Below the pieces are notes generated by a model. That model saw nothing but the letters and a program-made list of their open reading frames with translations, was not told where the DNA came from and made no database searches. Of a stretch of 27,839 bases of DNA, positions 23,637-27,839 are shown piece by piece; position 1 is the stretch's first letter; each line of letters begins with the position of its first letter. The stretch covers positions 1 through 27,839 of the forward strand of contig JBBQTU010000024.1 in NCBI GenBank assembly GCA_038213005.1, given 5' to 3'. Position numbers and translations under genes: made by a program. The DNA comes from JBBQTU01 sp038213005. GTDB taxonomy: Bacteria > Planctomycetota > Phycisphaerae > Tepidisphaerales > Tepidisphaeraceae.

Positions 23637-23820
23637 TCACCCCGGCCGGCCAATCCCCGGCATCTTCCGCCCATAGTGCCCCGTCACCGCCGCCAGCAGA
23701 AAGTAATAGTCGTCCGCCAGATAGTTGTACCCGCACGGAATCCCTTCCTTCGTTCGCCCTTCGGCAGCCCTTGCCTTCGCCAGCCGGTCGGATACTCTTG
23801 CTCGCGCAACGAGGCGTAGC
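23637..23820 (-). pseudogene. 3' remnant of an unidentified gene
   Basis: On the minus strand an open frame without a start reads LAKARAAEGRTKEGIPCG, then YNYLADDYYFLLAAVTGHYG, ending GRPG at a TGA (23637-23639). The aromatic, acidic wording is unlike chance GC-rich translation, so it is probably the C-terminus of a lost gene. Its upstream side is cut off by the tRNA-like DNA at 23810. I cannot identify the family. The interval 23490-23636 holds nothing recognisable. Confidence 0.35.
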
Positions 23821-23875
23821 TCAGTTTGGTAGAGCGGTCGCCGCGGCGACAGGTCGCAGGTTCGGTCGGCCTGGC
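23810..23875 (+). pseudogene. tRNA-Pro-like copy with palindromic anticodon arm (copy A)
   Basis: The first 27 bases (acceptor CGAGGCG, then the whole D-arm through TAGAGCG) match the intact tRNA-Pro at 23902 with one change. The 17-base anticodon arm is replaced by the perfect 14-base palindrome GTCGCCGCGGCGAC (23837-23850). AGGTCGCAGGTTC (23851-23863) again equals the tRNA, after which the match ends. It has no anticodon, and its acceptor end cannot pair, so it is not a working tRNA. Confidence 0.75.
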
Positions 23876-23901
23876 AGTTGAGAGAGAGAGAAAGATTCGT
23901 C

Positions 23902-23975
23902 CGGGGCGTAGCTCAGTTTGGTAGAGCGCGTGGTTTGGGACCACGAGGTCGCAGGTTCAAATCCTGTCGCCCCGA
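23902..23975 (+). tRNA. tRNA-Pro(UGG)
   Basis: All arms fold: acceptor CGGGGCG/CGCCCCG, D-stem GCTC/GAGC, anticodon stem CGTGG/CCACG with loop TTTGGGA (anticodon TGG), variable loop AGGTC, and T-stem GCAGG/CCTGT around TTCAAAT. The discriminator base is A, and CCA is not encoded. It reads proline codons CCA and related ones. A GIY-YIG gene starts 11 bases after its end, and partial copies lie on both sides. Confidence 0.96.
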
Positions 23976-23985
23976 CTTGTTGGAA

Positions 23986-24243
23986 ATGTTTCACGTCTAT
24001 GTGCGGAGAAGCCAGACGACTGGCCGATTCTATGTCGGTTCCACTGGCAACATTCAGGATCGTCTCCACCGCCACAACTCGGGCCAATCCAAGGCCACCT
24101 GCCATGGCGTCCCTTGGACCCTCATCTACCTCGAAACCCATCCCAGTCGCAGCGAAGTAACCAGGCGGGAAAAGTATTTCAAGACGGGTAAAGGCCGCGA
24201 TGAGATCCAGCGACTGCCCCAAGTGCAATTCAGCTTGGGCTAG
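23986..24243 (+). CDS. GIY-YIG nuclease domain protein
   Basis: This 85-residue protein is a stand-alone GIY-YIG domain of the UPF0213/YhbQ-like size class. The paired motif is VYV at residues 4-6 and YVG at 16-18. The catalytic arginine candidate is R26 in DRLHRHN, and the catalytic glutamate candidate is E62 in RREKYFKTGKGRDE. All are present, so the enzyme should be able to cut DNA. The ATG at 23986 lies just after tRNA-Pro. In-frame codons run back through the tRNA without a stop, but a start there is not credible. The stop codon TAG is also the first three bases of the partial tRNA copy downstream. From memory, small GIY-YIG genes often sit directly downstream of tRNA genes in related bacteria, which hints at mobility. 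Confidence 0.88.
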   Translation: MFHVYVRRSQTTGRFYVGSTGNIQDRLHRHNSGQSKATCHGVPWTLIYLETHPSRSEVTRREKYFKTGKGRDEIQRLPQVQFSLG

Positions 24244-24293
24244 AGCGATCGCCATGGCGACAGGTCGTCCGCCGCGGCGGATCGCCCCGACTT
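24241..24293 (+). pseudogene. tRNA-Pro 3'-half copy with two palindromic arms (copy C)
   Basis: In order this contains TAGAGCG, ATCGCCATGGCGAC, AGGTCG, TCCGCCGCGGCGGA and TCGCCCCGACTT. The first, third and fifth blocks are identical to the 3' half of tRNA-Pro and its flank. The second and fourth stand exactly where the anticodon and T arms should be and are palindromic (12 of 14 and 14 of 14 bases). The 5' half is missing. It is not a working tRNA. Confidence 0.75.
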
Positions 24294-24375
24294 CCACTGT
24301 CATATGGCCTCAGCGACGATACGTTCTCCGGCCGGTTGGGGCCAGCAGGGCGGGCCAGGGGAGCCCCCAGCGAAT

Positions 24376-24513
24376 GTGTGTGCCCGAAAATCGGGGCGAC
24401 GTGCCCCATGTCCGCGCCGCTCCGCGTTTGCTGCTTCGAGTTTCCTCAGTTCCCGCGTTGTTTCGTATTTCGTGCTTTGTATTTCGTGCTTGCCCGGATT
24501 GTCGGGCACGCCC
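24376..24513 (-). repeat. dispersed 138-base repeat, copy 2 (inverse of copy 1)
   Basis: Its reverse complement matches 11301-11439 over the full length at roughly 85 percent, including the AAGCACGAAATAC doublet and a run of about 30 identical bases. The end GGGCACGCCC (24504-24513) is intact; the other end (24376-24385) has two changes. An 11-base direct repeat CCCCAGCGAAT lies at 24365-24375 and 24511-24521, overlapping the element's end by three bases, as a target-site duplication might. A 16-base tandem pair follows at 24520-24551. The remaining DNA up to 24639 is the leader of the next gene. Confidence 0.8.
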
Positions 24514-24639
24514 CAGCGAATCGGCGTCTCCCGCCATCGGCGTCCCCCGCCACCTTGCCTCGGTGTGCCAGAATGCTTACTCTTCCCCTTCTTACGCTTG
24601 ACGATCTTTTACTCTTTTTTGGCAGGAGCCCCCTCAATT

Positions 24640-27378
24640 ATGCTTCCTCGAACGGACAAAGCTCACGACGTATTGCGCCAGGAACGTCATCCCCTGGACG
24701 CGATTTTCGCCCCTAGGAATGTCGCGGTCATCGGCGCTACCGAGACCATGGGTAGCGTCGGCCGCACGGTGCTGTGGAACCTCATCTCCAGCCCCTTCGG
24801 CGGAACCGTCTTCCCCGTCAATCCCAAGCGCCCCAGCGTCCTGGGCATCAAGGCCTATCCCTCGATCACCGCCATCCCCGATAAAGTCGACCTCATCGTC
24901 GTCTGCACCCCCGCCAAGAGCGTCCCCGCCATCGTCAAGGAAGCCGTCGCGTGCGGCATCACCGGCGCCGTCATCATCTCCGCAGGCTTTGCCGAGCTCG
25001 GCGAAGAAGGCAAGCGTATGGCGGATGAAATCCTCGCCGAAGCCCGCCGCGGCAAGATGCGCATCATCGGTCCCAACTGTCTGGGCATCTGCTGCCCGCT
25101 CAGTGGCGTGAATGCCTCTTTCGCCCCCTGCATGCCCCGCGCCGGCAGCGTCGCCTTCCTGACGCAGTCGGGCGCCCTCGGCACCGCCGTCCTCGACTGG
25201 GCTCGCCAGGAGCAGGTCGGCTTCTCCGCCTTCGTCTCCATCGGCGCCATGGCCGACGTGAACTGGGGCGACATGATCGACTACTTCGGCAACGACCCCC
25301 GCACCCAGTCCATCGTCATCTATATGGAATCGATCGGCGATGCCCGCTCGTTCCTCTCGGCCGCCAAGGAAGTCTCCCTGACCAAGCCCATTATCGTCAT
25401 CAAGGCCGGCCGAACCGCCGCCGCCGCCAAGGCTGCCGCCAGCCACACCGGTTCCATGACCGGCTCCGACTCCGTCCTGGACGCCGCCTTTGACCGCGTT
25501 GGCGTTCTTCGCGTGAACACCATTGAAGAAGTCTTCGCGATGTCCGAAGTGCTCGCCAAGCAGCCCCGCCCCTCCGGCCCCAACCTCACCATCATCACCA
25601 ACGCCGGCGGCCCCGGCGTGCTCGCCACCGACGCCCTTATCCAGAACGGCGGCGAACTGACGACCCTCTCCGAAGAGGCCTTCAAGCAGCTCAACGCCAC
25701 CATGCCTCCCCAGTGGAGCCACAATAATCCCGTCGACGTGCTCGGCGACGCCAAGGCCAGCCTCTACGCCAAGGCCCTGGAACTCTCCGGCAACGACGCC
25801 AACGCCCATGGCCTGCTGGTCATCCTCACCCCGCAGGACATGACCGATCCCACCGGCACCGCCGAGGCACTCAAGCCCTACGCCCATATCGAAGGCAAGC
25901 CCGTCCTGGCAAGCTGGATGGGTGGCCCCATGGTCAAGGCCGGCAGCGACATCCTCATGCAGGCTGGCATCCCCAACTTCCCCTATCCCGACACCGCCGC
26001 CAAGGCCTTCTGCTACATGTGGAAGTATGCCGACAACCTCAAGGCCCTTTACGAAACCCCCCAGGCCTTCCCCGAAGATCAGGGCATCGACCGCGCTGCC
26101 GCCAAAAAGATCCTCGATGATGTCCGCGCCAGCGGCCGCACCATCCTCACCGAATACGAGTCCAAAAAACTCCTGACCACCTACGGCATCCCCACCGTCC
26201 CGACCGAAATCGCCATCACGGCTGATGAAGCCACCGCCGGTGCTAAGAAGATCGGATTCCCCGTCGTCCTGAAGCTCCATTCCTTCACCATCAGTCACAA
26301 GACCGATGTCGGCGGCGTGAAGCTCAACCTCGCCGACGAGGCCGCCGTCCGCAAGGCTTTCGACGAGATCAAGCAAAGCGTCTCTGTGCATCCCAAGTGG
26401 GGCGCCCAGCATTTCCAGGGCGTAACCGTCCAGCCGTTCGCCAAGTTCGAAGGCTACGAAGTCATCATCGGCAGCTCGATGGACAGCCAGTTCGGCCCGG
26501 TCATGCTGTTCGGCTCCGGCGGCCAGCTTGTCGAAGTCTACAAGGATTCGGCCCTCGCACTGCCTCCGCTGAACACCACCTTGGCCCGCCGACTGATGGC
26601 ACAGACCAAGATATACACCGCCCTCAAGGGTGTCCGTGGCCGCAAGGCTTGCGACATCGTCGGCATGGAACAGCTCCTGGTCCGATTCAGCCAGCTCATC
26701 ACCGAGCAACGCTGGATCAAGGAACTGGACATCAACCCGCTGCTCGCTTCGCCCGACCGCCTGCTGGCCCTCGACGGCCGGGTTGTCCTGCACGATCTGG
26801 ACACCCCCGAGGCCAAGCTGCCTCGCGCCGCCATCCGGCCGTATCCCACCAAGTATGTCTCCGACTGGACGATGAAGAACGGCACCGAGCTGACCATCCG
26901 TCCCATCGCCCCCGAGGACGAGCCGCTGCTGGTGAAGTTCCACGAGAAGCTTTCCGAGCGTAGCGTCCAGCTTCGCTACTTCCATCCGATGAAGCTCTCG
27001 CAGCGCACGGCCCACGAGCGGCTGATCCGCGTGTGCCACACCGACTACAACCGCGATATCGCGCTGGTCGCCGTCCACACGGACCCGGCCACCAGGCAGA
27101 AGGAAGTCGTCGGCGTCGGCCGCATGAGCAAGCTCCCCGGCCTCAGCGAAGGTGAATTTTCCGTGCTGGTCTCCGACCAGTTCCAGCGTCAGGGCCTGGG
27201 CACCGAGTTCCTCTCGCGCCTGGTGAAGATCGCCAGGGACGAGCGACTTGAGAAGCTCACAGCGTCTCTGTTGGCCGAGAACACCGAGATGCAGAAGGTC
27301 TGCCGCAAGCTCGGGTTCAAACTTACCCCCGGCAAGGACCCCAGCGACCCGGTGGCCGCCGAACTCACCCTCGCCTGA
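24640..27378 (+). CDS. fused NDP-forming acyl-CoA synthetase-like and GNAT protein (PatZ-type lysine acetyltransferase)
   Basis: The 912-residue protein has the order of bacterial Pat/PatZ (YfiQ) enzymes. It has a CoA-binding domain (about residues 18-115), a succinyl-CoA-ligase-like domain (about 150-460) with the SHTGSMTGSD motif around H269, and an ATP-grasp domain (about 500-715) ending in KELDINPLLA. A C-terminal GNAT domain follows (745-905) with the acetyl-CoA loop QRQGLG (849-854). Such proteins acetylate lysines, for example in acetyl-CoA synthetase. H269, the phosphohistidine of active ADP-forming enzymes, is present here, whereas PatZ-type members often have a degenerate synthetase part, so both activities remain possible. 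AGGAG lies 11 bases before the ATG. Hairpins follow the stop. Confidence 0.88.
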   Translation: MLPRTDKAHDVLRQERHPLDAIFAPRNVAVIGATETMGSVGRTVLWNLISSPFGGTVFPVNPKRPSVLGIKAYPSITAIPDKVDLIVVCTPAKSVPAIVKEAVACGITGAVIISAGFAELGEEGKRMADEILAEARRGKMRIIGPNCLGICCPLSGVNASFAPCMPRAGSVAFLTQSGALGTAVLDWARQEQVGFSAFVSIGAMADVNWGDMIDYFGNDPRTQSIVIYMESIGDARSFLSAAKEVSLTKPIIVIKAGRTAAAAKAAASHTGSMTGSDSVLDAAFDRVGVLRVNTIEEVFAMSEVLAKQPRPSGPNLTIITNAGGPGVLATDALIQNGGELTTLSEEAFKQLNATMPPQWSHNNPVDVLGDAKASLYAKALELSGNDANAHGLLVILTPQDMTDPTGTAEALKPYAHIEGKPVLASWMGGPMVKAGSDILMQAGIPNFPYPDTAAKAFCYMWKYADNLKALYETPQAFPEDQGIDRAAAKKILDDVRASGRTILTEYESKKLLTTYGIPTVPTEIAITADEATAGAKKIGFPVVLKLHSFTISHKTDVGGVKLNLADEAAVRKAFDEIKQSVSVHPKWGAQHFQGVTVQPFAKFEGYEVIIGSSMDSQFGPVMLFGSGGQLVEVYKDSALALPPLNTTLARRLMAQTKIYTALKGVRGRKACDIVGMEQLLVRFSQLITEQRWIKELDINPLLASPDRLLALDGRVVLHDLDTPEAKLPRAAIRPYPTKYVSDWTMKNGTELTIRPIAPEDEPLLVKFHEKLSERSVQLRYFHPMKLSQRTAHERLIRVCHTDYNRDIALVAVHTDPATRQKEVVGVGRMSKLPGLSEGEFSVLVSDQFQRQGLGTEFLSRLVKIARDERLEKLTASLLAENTEMQKVCRKLGFKLTPGKDPSDPVAAELTLA

Positions 27379-27405
27379 TCGCGTCGGCCCATAATGTCCA
27401 ACCCC

Positions 27406-27463
27406 CGCATCGCCCGCCGAAAGACGGGCGATGCGCCTTAGTAGGCAGGCCGCCCCGGCCTGC
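27406..27463 (+). terminator. tandem hairpins after the Pat gene
   Basis: A perfect 11-bp stem (27406-27416 with 27425-27435, loop CCGAAAGA) begins 28 bases after the stop codon. It is followed by a perfect 8-bp stem (27445-27452 with 27456-27463). Neither has a T-run, so this may be a structural terminator or a REP-like pair. Confidence 0.5.
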
Positions 27464-27839
27464 TATTGACCATCGAAGACGGACTTGTCGCTTTCGCCGG
27501 AAATCCCGGCCATGTGGGCACTCACAAACCCGCACGTCAGGTCCAGTTTGGCGTGCCAAGCACCAAGGAGCGGAGAGGTCGAGCGACGCAGCGATGACAT
27601 AGCGGGCATCCCGATGCATCGGGATGTGCCGTCCGCCCGCTGGAACATCGCGATGTCTCGAGGGCGGCATCTCGTGGCCCGGCCGCCTCGGCCGGAGCCT
27701 TCGCCATCGCGCCGGACACGCACCCTGAGCCCCGCCACGCCAACTCGAGCAGCCACCATCGTCGCTCCTCCCACCGCTGAACCACCCGCTCCGCTTGAGG
27801 CACTGAGGCGTGCTTGGTTGGGCGTGGGACCGATAGTGA
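27464..27839. other. terminal region without a recognised gene
   Basis: No open frame looks like a protein. The region holds the perfect 20-base palindrome CATCCCGATGCATCGGGATG (27607-27626), the 12-base palindrome ACATCGCGATGT (27645-27656) and another GGCCGCCTCGGCC hairpin (27681-27693). It appears to be repeat-rich intergenic DNA cut off by the window edge. Confidence 0.45.

Noticed and set aside
24243..24250. GCGATCGC, the cyanobacterial HIP1 octamer
   Set aside because: It is a single occurrence inside the tRNA-derived palindrome, with no enrichment seen in the window. It is coincidence in a GC-rich genome.
24634..27078. An 814-codon minus-strand open frame antisense to the Pat gene
   Set aside because: It is glycine/aspartate-rich with no family resemblance. 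The sense strand encodes a clear multidomain enzyme, so this is a GC-driven shadow.

Overview
This window most likely comes from a planctomycete, probably the Phycisphaerae side of the phylum, read from a genome or metagenome-assembled contig. The evidence is high GC content, a large secreted protein with an LEPR-XLL-like N-terminal motif (LESLESRVLMS), a membrane protein ending in the planctomycete-style double-CxxC ribbon with a YDLR core, short scattered operons, and many palindromic intergenic repeats. The assignment is by gene style, not by a phylogenetic marker.

Left part (1-6512): nuoB (+) and nuoD (-) of respiratory complex I converge on an M48-type membrane metalloprotease gene, with no nuoC between them. 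A heavy-metal-associated (HMA) metallochaperone gene follows behind an unassigned intrinsic terminator. Next is a two-gene module, a zeta-toxin-like ATPase and a 63-residue partner, lying between a broken copy and an intact copy of a DUF2293 gene.

Middle (6948-17277): mostly housekeeping genes. These are xylulokinase, an Nfu-type Fe-S scaffold overlapping tadA, apt converging on and overlapping tadA, a membrane-anchored helical protein, a nucleotide-sugar epimerase, mnmA, a zinc-ribbon membrane protein, a metallophosphoesterase, and an operon of glnB (PII), a radical SAM protein and a GNAT acetyltransferase. The spaces between them hold several inverted-repeat elements, one with covarying hairpin stems.

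Right part (17278-27839): a long gene-poor leader precedes a 976-residue secreted beta-helix/PA14/F5-8C protein with a strong terminator. From about 21.1 to 23.8 kb the DNA is decayed: a possible group II intron 3' end, a 214-bp inverted-repeat element, carbohydrate-gene fragments, and a GH42 beta-galactosidase pseudogene with one nonsense codon and one C-run frameshift. An intact tRNA-Pro(UGG) with a GIY-YIG nuclease gene follows. This pair is flanked by two partial tRNA-Pro copies in which whole arms are replaced by 14-nt palindromes or near-palindromes that still form short stems. The last gene is a PatZ-type fused NDP-forming acyl-CoA synthetase/GNAT protein acetyltransferase.

The most unusual feature is the tRNA-Pro/GIY-YIG cassette with its palindrome-substituted tRNA copies. 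Next come the dispersed repeat families: one pair lies inverted about 13 kb apart, with one copy flanked by an 11-bp direct repeat.
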